This document shows, one piece after another, positions 34,191 through 43,323 of a stretch of 64,000 bases of DNA. The position numbers and the translations under genes are program-made. The notes beneath the pieces were generated by a model. That model ran no database searches. It was not told the origin of the DNA and was given only the letters and a program-made list of their open reading frames with translations. Numbering within the stretch: position 1 is the first letter of the stretch; each line of letters begins with the position of its first letter. Source of the DNA: Pontixanthobacter sp. CEM42 (GTDB lineage: Bacteria; Pseudomonadota; Alphaproteobacteria; Sphingomonadales; Sphingomonadaceae); the NCBI RefSeq assembly GCF_017812015.1, contig NZ_JADQTN010000002.1:434001-498000 (forward strand), written 5' to 3'.

Positions 34191-36572
34191 TCAGTCTTTG
34201 CTGTCGGCTTTGTCATCGCCGGTTTCCGCGTCAGGCTTCTTCGGGGGTGCCTTCTTTGCCGCCGGCTTCTTTTTCGGCTTCTTCTTTGCTGTGGCCTTCG
34301 GGGGGGCCGGGGTCAGTTCGAAGGTGGGCTTTCCATCCTTCACACTCACATGCACTTCGCCGCCGCCGGTCAGTTTGCCGAACAGAAGTTCTTCTGCGAG
34401 CGGCTGCTTGATTTTGTCCTGGATTAGGCGGCCCATCGGACGTGCGCCGTAGAGCTTGTCGTACCCATTCGCAGCGAGCCAATCACGTGCATCCGAATCG
34501 AACTGGATGTGAACATTTTGGTCGGCCAGCTGCAGCTCGAGTTGCAGGATGAATTTGTCGACCACGCGGCTGACCGTGGTTTTGCCGAGATAGGCAAACG
34601 GTACGATCGCATCCAAGCGGTTGCGGAATTCGGGTGTGAACATCTTCTTCACAGCCTCTGTCCCTGCGTCTTCCTTCGACACATCGCCAAACCCGATCCC
34701 GCTGCGTGCCATATCGGACGCACCGGCATTGGTGGTCATGACCAGCACAACATTGCGGAAATCGACCGTCTTGCCGTGATGATCGGTCAAACGGCCATTA
34801 TCCATTACCTGCAACAGAATGTTGAACAGATCCGGATGGGCTTTCTCGATCTCGTCGAGCAGCAACACGCAATGCGGGTTCTGGTCGATGGCATCGGTCA
34901 GCAAACCGCCTTGGTCATAACCGACATAGCCCGGAGGCGCACCGATCAAGCGGCTGACGCTGTGACGCTCCATATATTCGGACATATCGAACCGCTTCAG
35001 TTCGATACCCATGATTGAGGCTAGCTGGCGCGCGACTTCGGTCTTACCGACGCCGGTAGGACCGCTGAACAGGAACGAGCCGATCGGCTTGTCCGGATCG
35101 CGCAGACCGGCACGGCTTAGTTTCATGGCAGTGGAGAGGCGGGTAATCGCTTCATCCTGACCGAATACAACGTGCTTCAGATCTCGCCCAAGATTTTCGA
35201 GCGCTTTCTTGTCATCCTTGGAGACTGATTTGGGCGGTATGCGCGCCATCGTTGCGATGACTTGCTCGATCTCGCGCGCGGTGATCTTCTTCTTGCGGCG
35301 GCTTGGCGGCATCAGCATTTGCATCGCGCCGACTTCGTCAATCACGTCGATCGCCTTATCGGGCAGCTTCCGGTCGTTGATATAACGGGCCGATAGTTCG
35401 ACGGCGGTTTTCAGCGCATCGGGTGTGTATTTGACCTTGTGGTGATCCTCGAACGCGCTGCGCAAACCTTTGAGGATCTTGATCGTGTCTTCGACTGTGG
35501 GCTCGTTCACATCGATTTTCTGGAACCGGCGCAGCAGCGCGCGGTCCTTCTCGAAGTGATTGCGGAATTCTTTGTACGTGGTCGAGCCGACGCAGCGGAT
35601 TGTTCCGCCGCTAAGCGCTGGCTTGAGCAGGTTGGAGGCATCCATCGCCCCGCCGCTCGTTGCGCCTGCACCGATCACGGTGTGAATCTCGTCAATGAAC
35701 AGAACCGCTTCGGGCATTTGCTCGAGCTCGCCCACGACTTGCTTCAGCCGCTCCTCGAAATCGCCACGGTAGCGCGTGCCCGCGAGGAGTGCGCCCATAT
35801 CAAGCGAGTAAATCACTGCATCGGCGAGCACTTCAGGCACATCGCCTTCAACGATTTTGCGCGCGAGGCCTTCAGCAATCGCGGTTTTCCCGACGCCGGG
35901 ATCGCCGACATAGAGCGGGTTATTCTTGCTGCGGCGGCACAGAATCTGGATCGTCCGGTCCACTTCCGGACCGCGGCCGATCAGTGGATCGATCTTGCCG
36001 TCTTCGGCCTTCTTGTTGAGATTGACCGTAAACTGGTCGAGTGCGGTTTCTTTCTTGCCGCCACCTTCGCCCGGTTTCTCGTCCCCGGTCGTGTCTTCAG
36101 CGCCTTGCGGCGTGCCAACATCGAGTTGCTTGCCACCCTTGCCGATGCCGTGACTGATAAAGCTGACTGCATCGAGCCGGCTCATATCCTGCTGCTGGAG
36201 GAAATAGACTGCGTAGGAATCACGCTCGGAGAACAATGCGACCAACACATTGGCGCCGGTAACGGTGTCTTTGCCCGAGGATTGTACGTGCAGGATAGCG
36301 CGCTGGATCACCCGCTGGAAACCGGCGGTCGGTTGCGGGTCGGAATCTTCCTCTGTTTTGAGCGATTGGTATTCTTGGTCGAGATAGGTTTTCACCACCT
36401 CGCTCAATTCACCCAAATCAACGCCGCAGCTTTTCATTACTGCTGCCGCGTCTTCATCTTCGATCAGCGCGAGCAGTAAATGCTCCAGCGTGGCATATTC
36501 ATGCCGCCGGTCGGACGCATTCGCGAGAGCGTTGTGAAGCGTCTTTTCGAGGTTCTGAGCGAAACTGGGCAT
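34191..36572 (-). CDS. clpA: ATP-dependent Clp protease ATP-binding subunit ClpA
   Basis: ClpA is the AAA+ unfoldase that feeds proteins to ClpP. It has the Clp N-domain repeats (1-145), first AAA+ domain with Walker A GDPGVGKT and VLFIDEIHTVIGAG, and second AAA+ domain with Walker A GPTGVGKT and VLLLDEIEKAHPD. The ClpP-contact loop IGFGD lies in ARSGIGFGDVS. At 793 residues it is longer than E. coli ClpA because of a C-terminal Lys/Pro/Ala-rich tail of about 40 residues (KKKPKKKPAAKKAPPKKP, then acidic). The adaptor clpS, often the gene before clpA, is not present here. Confidence 0.96.
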   Translation of the reverse strand: MPSFAQNLEKTLHNALANASDRRHEYATLEHLLLALIEDEDAAAVMKSCGVDLGELSEVVKTYLDQEYQSLKTEEDSDPQPTAGFQRVIQRAILHVQSSGKDTVTGANVLVALFSERDSYAVYFLQQQDMSRLDAVSFISHGIGKGGKQLDVGTPQGAEDTTGDEKPGEGGGKKETALDQFTVNLNKKAEDGKIDPLIGRGPEVDRTIQILCRRSKNNPLYVGDPGVGKTAIAEGLARKIVEGDVPEVLADAVIYSLDMGALLAGTRYRGDFEERLKQVVGELEQMPEAVLFIDEIHTVIGAGATSGGAMDASNLLKPALSGGTIRCVGSTTYKEFRNHFEKDRALLRRFQKIDVNEPTVEDTIKILKGLRSAFEDHHKVKYTPDALKTAVELSARYINDRKLPDKAIDVIDEVGAMQMLMPPSRRKKKITAREIEQVIATMARIPPKSVSKDDKKALENLGRDLKHVVFGQDEAITRLSTAMKLSRAGLRDPDKPIGSFLFSGPTGVGKTEVARQLASIMGIELKRFDMSEYMERHSVSRLIGAPPGYVGYDQGGLLTDAIDQNPHCVLLLDEIEKAHPDLFNILLQVMDNGRLTDHHGKTVDFRNVVLVMTTNAGASDMARSGIGFGDVSKEDAGTEAVKKMFTPEFRNRLDAIVPFAYLGKTTVSRVVDKFILQLELQLADQNVHIQFDSDARDWLAANGYDKLYGARPMGRLIQDKIKQPLAEELLFGKLTGGGEVHVSVKDGKPTFELTPAPPKATAKKKPKKKPAAKKAPPKKPDAETGDDKADSKD

Positions 36573-36685
36573 TTAGCTATCTTTCTGCGCTAGATAATTA
36601 AGTCCTCTTTCGAGGAAGTATGAACAGGCATGGTTAACCAAACCTAAATAGGTATCGAAGCGAGAGCTGTGAACGATTGCCGCCA

Positions 36686-36886
36686 TCAACTCTTTTTCCC
36701 GAATAAGGCATCTGCAGCGGCCATATGCGCCGATGCTTTGTCACGGTGCGCCTTCACCCGGGCGATTTCCGCTTCCAGCAGAATGATGCGTTCCGCCAGC
36801 TCGTCTTGCGAATAGGGGCCGAGATCCTCGGTCGCGAGCTTGCTCGCGGCGTCGCCGGTGTGGCGGGGGAGGTCGTCGTTTTCCAT
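36686..36886 (-). CDS. DUF1192 small protein
   Basis: A 66-residue alphaproteobacterial protein. The family core is LGPYSQDELAERIILLEAEIARVKAH: a short motif, then one amphipathic helix likely to form a coiled coil. Function unknown. It is transcribed divergently from the quinone oxidoreductase gene, with 164 bases between. Confidence 0.85.
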   Translation of the reverse strand: MENDDLPRHTGDAASKLATEDLGPYSQDELAERIILLEAEIARVKAHRDKASAHMAAADALFGKKS

Positions 36887-37050
36887 AATTTACAAACTCG
36901 CAAGGGGGAGTGCTTGCTGTCAATGTCAGGTGGGGGTAGTTCGGCGACAAACAAGTGATCTGTTACGACTTAGCCACAGATCGGGTGCTGTTTGAACGTT
37001 AGGCAGCACAATAGACGACATAATCGAGCGGAGACTCGAGGGGGTTTTGA

Positions 37051-38061
37051 ATGAGGACCGGAATTCCAGCGACGATGCAGGCCATAGGCTTTGACGAGCC
37101 CGGCGGGCCGGATGTGCTGCGTGCGGAGAGCCTGGCTGTACCGCAACCCGCAGAGGGCGAAGTGTTGATCCGCGTCGCCTATGCGGGGGTCAACCGTCCC
37201 GATGTGATCCAGCGGATGGGGCGTTATCCGGCCCCTCCAGGCGCATCGCCGATCCCCGGTTTGGAAATTGCGGGTGCAGTGGTTGCCCAGGGTGAGGGCG
37301 TAACGCCGGATTCGATAGGGCAGCATGTTTGCGCTCTCGTCACCGGCGGCGGCTATGCCGAATACTGCATTGCAAAGATCGCGCATTGTTTGCCTGTGCC
37401 GGAGGGAATGTCGCTTGCCGAAGCGGCGGCACTGCCGGAAACGCTGTTTACCGTGTGGCATAATGTGTTCGAGCGCGGTTGGGCGTGCGAGGGAGAAACT
37501 CTGCTTGTGCACGGCGGGACTAGCGGGATCGGCACAATGGCGATCAAGCTGGGCAAGCTGTTCGGCCTGACCGTGATCGTGACGTGTGGAAGCGACGAGA
37601 AATGTGCTGCAGCGGTCACAATCGGCGCGGATCATGCGATCAATTACAAATCAGCCGACTTCGTAGAGGAAGTGAAGCGCATCACCGAGGGCAAGGGTGC
37701 GCAATTGGTGCTCGACATGGTCTCAGGCGACTACGTGCCGCGCAACCTCGCCTGCCTCGCCGAAGATGGCCGCCATGTAACCATTGCCGTGCTCGGCGGG
37801 ATGAAGGCGGAATTGAATATGGCACAAATCATGGCGCGGCGGCTGACATTGACGGGTTCGACTTTGCGCGCGAGGCCTGACGAGTTCAAAGCTCTGCTGT
37901 GCGATGAAATATTCGGCACCGTTTGGCCACATGTCGAAGATGGCTCGCTGCGCCCTGAAATGGACCGGGTGTTCCCACTGCGCGAGGCGGGCGCGGCCCA
38001 TGCGCACATGGAAGCCGGCAGCCATATCGGGAAAATCGTATTGGAAACCGGAAATGGCTGA
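37051..38061 (+). CDS. NAD(P)H-quinone oxidoreductase (zeta-crystallin / PIG3 type)
   Basis: A 336-residue medium-chain dehydrogenase without the zinc site. Family motifs are AYAGVNRPDVIQRMGRYPAPPGASPIPGLEIAG, LPETLFTVWHNVF, and the NADPH loop LLVHGGTSGIGTMAIKL. It would reduce quinones or related carbonyl compounds with NADPH. The ATG at 37051 has GAGGGGG 7 bases upstream; an ATG at 37075 is the alternative. The end overlaps the GST gene start by 8 bases, indicating a two-gene detoxification-type operon. Confidence 0.92.
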   Translation: MRTGIPATMQAIGFDEPGGPDVLRAESLAVPQPAEGEVLIRVAYAGVNRPDVIQRMGRYPAPPGASPIPGLEIAGAVVAQGEGVTPDSIGQHVCALVTGGGYAEYCIAKIAHCLPVPEGMSLAEAAALPETLFTVWHNVFERGWACEGETLLVHGGTSGIGTMAIKLGKLFGLTVIVTCGSDEKCAAAVTIGADHAINYKSADFVEEVKRITEGKGAQLVLDMVSGDYVPRNLACLAEDGRHVTIAVLGGMKAELNMAQIMARRLTLTGSTLRARPDEFKALLCDEIFGTVWPHVEDGSLRPEMDRVFPLREAGAAHAHMEAGSHIGKIVLETGNG

Positions 38062-38671
38062 GCGCTACACGCTTCACGAAGATCCACGCAGCGGCAATTG
38101 CTACAAGATAAAGCTGACCGCGGCGCTGCTCGGTCTCGCTCTTGAATCCAGACAATATGACATTCTGAAAGGCGAGACACGCACGCCTGACTTTATGGCC
38201 AATGTGAACCCGAATGGCCGTATTCCGACTTTGCAAATAGGCGATCGCTTTCTGCCGGAGAGCAATGCAGCCTGTTGGTATCTGGCAGAGGGCTCCTCGC
38301 TCATTCCAGATGACCGCTTCACCCGGGCAGAGATGCTCAGCTGGATGTTCTTTGAACAATATAGCCACGAACCCAACATCGCGACATTGCGGTTCTGGAT
38401 GCAATTTGTTGGTGAGGCGAATTTATCAGAGCAGCAGAAGGCGCAAATCCAGCTGAAACGGATTGCGGGCCAGGATGCGCTCGAATTGATGGATAGGCAC
38501 CTTGCGACGCGCGAATGGATGGCGGGCGATGCTGCGAGCCTCGCTGATATCGTGCTCTACCCTTATACGCATGTCGCAGATGCAGGCGGATTTCCGCTCG
38601 CCGACTATGCGCATATATGGGCGTGGATTGAGCGTGTGCAGGCGCTATCGGATTTTATCGCCATGGATTGA
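38054..38671 (+). CDS. glutathione S-transferase family protein
   Basis: A 205-residue GST. The N-terminal thioredoxin fold is YTLHEDPRSGNCYKIKLTA with FMANVNPNGRIPTLQIGD, and the ESNAACWYLAE segment binds the gamma-glutamyl part of glutathione (the usual ES pair). The C-terminal helical domain has ASLADIVLYPYTHVA. The ATG at 38054 lies just before the stop of the quinone oxidoreductase gene, and the longer open frame upstream is not coding. Substrate unknown. Confidence 0.92.
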   Translation: MAERYTLHEDPRSGNCYKIKLTAALLGLALESRQYDILKGETRTPDFMANVNPNGRIPTLQIGDRFLPESNAACWYLAEGSSLIPDDRFTRAEMLSWMFFEQYSHEPNIATLRFWMQFVGEANLSEQQKAQIQLKRIAGQDALELMDRHLATREWMAGDAASLADIVLYPYTHVADAGGFPLADYAHIWAWIERVQALSDFIAMD

Positions 38672-38774
38672 GCGCGCTGGGGCCTCAGTTGTCCTGACTG
38701 ACATTAGGCACCATCAGTGAAGCAGCGTAATTGCTTGCCGAAATGCAGCGCATGCCCTAGATCATGCCTACGAC

Positions 38775-38807
38775 GGCCGCTCCGCAAGGGGCGGCCCTAT
38801 TATTTTT
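38775..38807 (+). terminator. hairpin with T-run between GST gene and trcR
   Basis: GGCCGCTCC and GGGGCGGCC arms close over GCAA, followed by CTATTATTTTT. It can end transcription of the quinone oxidoreductase/GST operon. As it lies only 25 bases before trcR, it could instead act in the trcR leader if that promoter is upstream of it. Confidence 0.75.
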
Positions 38808-38831
38808 GCCCGTATTTTCCGGAGACTTCCC

Positions 38832-39659
38832 GTGGCGCAAACCAAAGCTCAAGCCAAACCTCTCATGCCGCACGCGACGGCAACATGGCTGATTGACAAT
38901 AGCGGCCTCGCTTTTGAACAGATTGCTGAATTTTGCGGCCTCCATATCCTCGAAGTGCAGGCGATGGCTGATGATCTTGCGGGTAGCAAATATACTGGTC
39001 GTGACCCGTTGCATTCTGGCGAATTGACGCAGGAAGAGATTGCCAAGGGCGAAGCAGATTCGACCTATAGTCTGGTGATGCAAAAGGCTCCGGTCGAAGT
39101 TACCCGGACCAAGGGCCCACGTTACACGCCGGTGTCGAAGCGGCAGGATAAGCCCGATGGCATTGCCTGGCTGCTGCGCAATCACCCCGAGATTTCAGAT
39201 GCGCAGGTTTCGAAGCTGATCGGTACGACGCGCAATACCATCAACGCGATCCGTGACCGGACACACTGGAACATCCAGAACATTCAGCCCAAAGATCCGG
39301 TAACGCTGGGTCTGTGTTCGCAGCGCGAACTCGACGCGGTTGTTGCCAAAGCGGCGAAGAACATTCCTGCTCCCGAAGTGGATGAAGATGCCGAAGTCGC
39401 GGCTCCGGTCGTCGAGAAAGTCAGCGATAAGGATAAGCTGATTGCTGAACTCCACGCGGAACGTGCAGCGGAAGAAAAAGCTGCGGCTGAAGCTGCGCAG
39501 GAAGCCGAAGCTGCTGCATGGCTTGAAGCCAAGCGTGCGGGTGAAGCCGATGGCAGCGCTGCAGCGGCAGAGCAGAATCCGCATGAGGAGCCTGCCGAAG
39601 AGAGTGCCGAAGAGGCTACGCAGGACAGCACTGAAGAAAGCGCTGGCGACAGCGCGTAA
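38832..39659 (+). CDS. trcR: cell-cycle transcriptional regulator TrcR (DUF1013)
   Basis: A 275-residue DUF1013 protein. The conserved part (1-170) begins MPHATATWLIDNSGLAFEQIAEFCGLHILEVQAMAD and includes DGIAWLLRNHPEISDAQVSKLIGTTRNTINAIRDRTHWN, both looking like helix-turn-helix units. The family member TrcR of Caulobacter associates with RNA polymerase and controls cell-cycle genes. The C-terminal third is low-complexity Ala/Glu (EERAAEEKAAAEAAQEAE-like). The start is GTG, preceded by GGAG at 8 bases. Confidence 0.9.
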   Translation: MAQTKAQAKPLMPHATATWLIDNSGLAFEQIAEFCGLHILEVQAMADDLAGSKYTGRDPLHSGELTQEEIAKGEADSTYSLVMQKAPVEVTRTKGPRYTPVSKRQDKPDGIAWLLRNHPEISDAQVSKLIGTTRNTINAIRDRTHWNIQNIQPKDPVTLGLCSQRELDAVVAKAAKNIPAPEVDEDAEVAAPVVEKVSDKDKLIAELHAERAAEEKAAAEAAQEAEAAAWLEAKRAGEADGSAAAAEQNPHEEPAEESAEEATQDSTEESAGDSA

Positions 39660-39740
39660 ATTTGCCGCACTTGGCAAAAAGAGACTGAGCTGGCCGGAAT
39701 GGCCTTGCCCTGACCGCAGGGCGCTGCCATTCCCACTTAC

Positions 39741-41453
39741 ATGAGTGTCAGTAGCGCAAGCAATCCGTTCGCCGAAATCGCCTATCACCACGCATCGCCG
39801 TGGGACACCGCGTTTGAACCAATGGCGCTGCCCGATATGTTCGCGGCCACCACGCGCCGCTTCCCTAATGCGCCGCTTGCACATTTTATGGGGCGTAGCT
39901 TTTCCTACACAGAGCTGTTCAGCGATGCACAGCGCTTTGCGATTGCACTAAAAGAGCGTGGCGTTGCACCGGGTGACCGGATCGGTCTGTTTCTGCCCAA
40001 TGTCCCGCTCTATATCTCGGTCTATTACGGCGCGATGATGGCTGGCGCTGTGGTGGTAAACTTCTCGCCGCTCTACACAGTTGAGGAACTGGCACAGCAG
40101 GTTGCTGATTCTGGCACCAAGATGCTGGTGACTGTCGATGTGCCGGAATTGTTCGATACTGCGGCCAAGGTTCTCGAGTGCTCGGAACTCGAAACGCTAG
40201 TGGTCGGCGAACTGGCGACAATGCTGCCTGGACTAAAAGGCCTGGCGATGAGGATTTTCGCGCGCAGCAAGATTGCCAAGATTGCCTATTCGGACACAAT
40301 CCTTGCTTGGGACCAGCTGCTGCCCGGCGCGAATTGGACACTGTGCTTGGACGAAAAGCACCCTGATTTGCCCGATGTCGCAACCGACGCACTGGCACTG
40401 CTCCAATATACCGGAGGCACTACCGGCGCGCCAAAGGGAGCGATGCTCAGTCACGCCAATTTGTCGATCAACGCGCAGCAAGTCGCATCGATTAACCCGT
40501 TCGATAATGCGCAGGACGAAGTGTTCATGGGCGCATTGCCGATGTTCCATGTGTTCGCAAACACGGCGCTACTCAATCACGCGATTGTAACCGGGGCGTC
40601 GATTGCGATGGTCCCTCGATTTGAAGTTGCGCAGGTGCTGGATACAATAGCCAAGTATGGCGCGACCGGATTTCCTGGCGTGCCAACAATGTTTCAGGCA
40701 CTGCTTGATAACCCTAAACTCGCGAAGACAGATATGTCCTCGCTCAAGGTCTGTATCTCTGGCGGTGCGCCTATCTCCGCACCGACGCGAGAGAACTTTG
40801 AAACCGCAACGGGCGTTCGAGTTGTTGAAGGTTACGGCCTGACTGAAAGTTCAGGCGTTGTATCGGTCAATCCCTACGATGGGGTGCGCAAATCGGGCAC
40901 CATCGGACAAGTCGTCCCGGGCACAAAGGTTCGTTTCGTCGATAAAGAAGATGCGTCACAACCCGCCAAACCGGGCGAGCCGGGTGAGTTGGTCATTCGT
41001 GGACCGCAGATCATGCAAGGCTATTGGAACCGGCCCGAAGCTGCAGCGACCGCCTTTGTCATCATCGACGGCGAGCCGTGGCTGCGGACCGGCGACATCG
41101 CAGTCATGGATGATGAAGGCTTCATCCAGATCGTTGATCGCAGCAAGGACATGATCGCTGTCGGCGGCTTCAAAGTCTTTCCGAGCCAAGTTGAAGAAGT
41201 GTTGGTCGAGCATGAAGCGGTGAAGGAAGCCCTCGTGATCGGTATGCCGGATGATTATCTTGGCGAAACTCCGCACGCATACATCACGCTCAACGATGGG
41301 GTCGATACAAGCGGTGAAGATCTGGCTGCATGGCTCAACGATCGTGTCGGCAAGCATGAGCGCGTGTCGAAAGTCGTTATTCGGTACGAATTACCCAAAA
41401 CGATGATCGGCAAGCTCGACCGAAAGGCGTTGCGCGCCGAAGTTCAGAAATAG
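39741..41453 (+). CDS. long-chain fatty acid-CoA ligase (FadD-like)
   Basis: A 570-residue ANL-superfamily adenylating enzyme that would activate fatty acids to acyl-CoA. The ATP-binding P-loop is LLQYTGGTTGAPKGAMLSH, then EGYGLTESSGVVSVNPYDG (A5 region), WLRTGDIAVMDDEGFIQIVDRSKDMI and the A10 lysine region LPKTMIGKLDRKALR. Length and motifs fit FadD. No beta-oxidation genes are adjacent, and it follows trcR by 81 bases on the same strand. Confidence 0.92.
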   Translation: MSVSSASNPFAEIAYHHASPWDTAFEPMALPDMFAATTRRFPNAPLAHFMGRSFSYTELFSDAQRFAIALKERGVAPGDRIGLFLPNVPLYISVYYGAMMAGAVVVNFSPLYTVEELAQQVADSGTKMLVTVDVPELFDTAAKVLECSELETLVVGELATMLPGLKGLAMRIFARSKIAKIAYSDTILAWDQLLPGANWTLCLDEKHPDLPDVATDALALLQYTGGTTGAPKGAMLSHANLSINAQQVASINPFDNAQDEVFMGALPMFHVFANTALLNHAIVTGASIAMVPRFEVAQVLDTIAKYGATGFPGVPTMFQALLDNPKLAKTDMSSLKVCISGGAPISAPTRENFETATGVRVVEGYGLTESSGVVSVNPYDGVRKSGTIGQVVPGTKVRFVDKEDASQPAKPGEPGELVIRGPQIMQGYWNRPEAAATAFVIIDGEPWLRTGDIAVMDDEGFIQIVDRSKDMIAVGGFKVFPSQVEEVLVEHEAVKEALVIGMPDDYLGETPHAYITLNDGVDTSGEDLAAWLNDRVGKHERVSKVVIRYELPKTMIGKLDRKALRAEVQK

Positions 41454-41466
41454 TCTGGATGTGACG

Positions 41467-41482
41467 CTGCCCAAACGGGCAG
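41467..41482. terminator. possible hairpin between convergent fadD-like and bactofilin genes
   Basis: CTGCCC-AAAC-GGGCAG is a perfect 6-base-pair stem with a 4-base loop in the 45-base gap between two convergent stops. There is no T-run, so termination is only suggested by position. Confidence 0.35.
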
Positions 41483-41498
41483 GAGTGCCGGCAGCCGC

Positions 41499-41951
41499 TT
41501 AGTTGGCGACGATCAGCTTAGGCTCTTCTTCGCTACCGGCAGACTTGCTTTTGGCAGGACTACTACTTTGCGATCCCTGCGGCGCAAAACGGCCTTCGAC
41601 CTGAGCGCCTTGCTCAATCGTCAGCGCATCATATTGCACATCGCCACGGATTCTGGCTGATTTTAGAATCACCAATTCGCGAGCGGTAATCGAACCGGTC
41701 AATGTGCCGGCCATCCGCGCAGATTCGGCTTTGATCGCGCCGTCGATGACGCTTGACTCGCCTTGAACCAGTGAGGCGCAGGTGATGTCACCTTCTATTG
41801 CGCCATCTACGTGCAGTTCGGTTGACGCCGACACATCGCCTTTGATGGTCACGTCCGAACCGATTACCGAAAAGGTCGAGTTCTTGCTGGACATTGGCTT
41901 ACTGGCCTGACTGACGCGAGGCGTCTGCTGCTCGGGCTTTTTTGAGAACAT
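41499..41951 (-). CDS. bactofilin (polymer-forming cytoskeletal protein)
   Basis: A 150-residue bactofilin. The central beta-helix (about 28-125) has the short-repeat pattern STFSVIGSDVTIKGDVSAS, LHVDGAIEGDITC, VIDGAIKAESARMAGTLTG and SARIRGDVQYDALTIEQGAQVEG, with flexible ends. Bactofilins polymerise without nucleotide and recruit wall enzymes. It overlaps the upstream LytM gene by 53 bases, a pairing that in other bacteria localises a peptidase to shape the cell. An ATG at 41894 is an alternative start, but it lacks a ribosome site. Confidence 0.94.
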   Translation of the reverse strand: MFSKKPEQQTPRVSQASKPMSSKNSTFSVIGSDVTIKGDVSASTELHVDGAIEGDITCASLVQGESSVIDGAIKAESARMAGTLTGSITARELVILKSARIRGDVQYDALTIEQGAQVEGRFAPQGSQSSSPAKSKSAGSEEEPKLIVAN

Positions 41952-43068
41952 GGGGGGCTTTCTCCAAGAAGGGGCGAGGATTTACAGGCCGGCCGTTAAT
42001 GCGCACTTCGAAATGCAAGTGCGGGCCGGTTGAACGGCCGGTGTTGCCAATCGCGCCAATGACATCACCGGCGGCGACATCCTGCCCCACAGTGGCTGCG
42101 AATTTGGACATGTGAGCGTAGCGGGTCATCAATCCATTGCCGTGGCTGACCTCGACGGTTTTGCCGTAGCCGGATTTCCAGCCGACATATGACACGGTGC
42201 CCTGCGCAGCGGAATAGATCGGCGCGCCGCGAGGGCCTTTGAAGTCGAGCCCGGAATGCATCGCGCCGCGCCGGGTGAATGGATCACGTCGATAGCCAAA
42301 GCCGGACGAAATGGACTCCGGATTAGCAGGGGCTACTTGTGGAATACCTTGAAGGCCGCGCTCCAACGCCGCCATCCGGGCCATGCTGAGGCCGAGCCGC
42401 TCAAATCGCGGATCAATTTCGCCGTTTGCACTGGTCGATAGGGTATTGAGGGGACCACCCATCGCTTCTTGACCAGCGTACTGTTCGATGGCGCGCGGAT
42501 CGAGGCCGAGCTGCCGGATAGCACTGGCAGCTCGCGCTGCACGGCGATCAGCGAAACGTGTCAGCCGTTCAACAAAGGCCAGTTGGCGTGCTTCAAGTTC
42601 GGCAAGCGCTGCTGCTTCCGGGATCAATGCGCTGATCTTGGAAACAGTTTCAGTCGCTTCGCTGGTCGAATCGGTGACTGTGTCATTTTCGGACTTGGTA
42701 GTAACATCCTCGGGCAGCGCTGCTGCTGCCGCTTCCACAAAATCCTGTCGTGCAGCAAGATCAGCCGCAACCTTATCGATGTCGCCTGAATAGGCATCGA
42801 TGCGTTCTTGCGTCGTAGCTACGCGCGCTTCACGTTCTAACAGAGATGAGCGTTCAGCCTGTGCCTGATATTGGGCCCATGCCATAACCGCCATGGATAT
42901 ACCCCAAGCGAGCAAAGCCGCCAGCACTGCAAGCGCTGCGACTTTCTGAACTTTGGACGATACTTTGATGAAGCGAACTTGGCCTTGGGACCGCATGAAA
43001 AATTCGCGATCCGGGAACCAGTCAGCCAAACGGCTACGCCAACCGTCTGCTGTTGTGTTCTTATCCAA
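41899..43068 (-). CDS. M23 (LytM) metallopeptidase, bactofilin partner
   Basis: A 389-residue cell-wall peptidase. A short cytoplasmic part, one membrane segment (about 45-65, VAALAVLAALLAWGISMAVM), a periplasmic coiled coil (about 68-160), then a LytM domain. The zinc residues are complete: MHSGLDF (H, D) and GPHLHFEV (HxH). The start is TTG with GGGGA upstream. Its promoter region holds seven GANTC sites. With the overlapping bactofilin it forms a morphogenesis unit like the bactofilin-M23 pairs of other Proteobacteria. Confidence 0.92.
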   Translation of the reverse strand: MDKNTTADGWRSRLADWFPDREFFMRSQGQVRFIKVSSKVQKVAALAVLAALLAWGISMAVMAWAQYQAQAERSSLLEREARVATTQERIDAYSGDIDKVAADLAARQDFVEAAAAALPEDVTTKSENDTVTDSTSEATETVSKISALIPEAAALAELEARQLAFVERLTRFADRRAARAASAIRQLGLDPRAIEQYAGQEAMGGPLNTLSTSANGEIDPRFERLGLSMARMAALERGLQGIPQVAPANPESISSGFGYRRDPFTRRGAMHSGLDFKGPRGAPIYSAAQGTVSYVGWKSGYGKTVEVSHGNGLMTRYAHMSKFAATVGQDVAAGDVIGAIGNTGRSTGPHLHFEVRINGRPVNPRPFLEKAPHVLKKARAADASRQSGQ

Positions 43069-43086
43069 TGAAAGTCCCCACGACCC

Positions 43087-43268
43087 GATTCTTGTTATTG
43101 AACAGCGCAGCTAGCATGCCAAGCGCTTAGGGTCGAATCGGTTTACCCTTGCGTAAGTGCATTCGGAGCCGAATCGACAGAATCCCGGGATGAAACGTTT
43201 GAGCGTTCCCATTATTGGACAGAATCGGTGCGCGAATCGTTGGCTGGCACGTACCAGCTGTTCGATTC
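43087..43268. promoter_or_regulatory. cluster of seven GANTC sites in the LytM / nadD divergent region
   Basis: GANTC occurs at 43087, 43135, 43171, 43180, 43222, 43234 and 43264, seven times in about 180 bases, where chance gives about one per 256. GANTC is the target of the cell-cycle methylase CcrM in Alphaproteobacteria, and methylated sites in promoters can recruit GcrA. The region lies between the divergent LytM and nadD genes. Confidence 0.6.
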
Positions 43269-43323
43269 GCGGAGTGTAATTTGGCTGCCTGACAGAACTC
43301 GCAGCCGCTGCTAGACGGTCTGC

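Noticed and set aside
35439-36479. A long open frame of 346 codons on the plus strand opposite clpA.
   Set aside because: clpA on the other strand is unmistakable; the plus-strand frame has no recognisable family and is an antisense shadow of a GC-rich gene.
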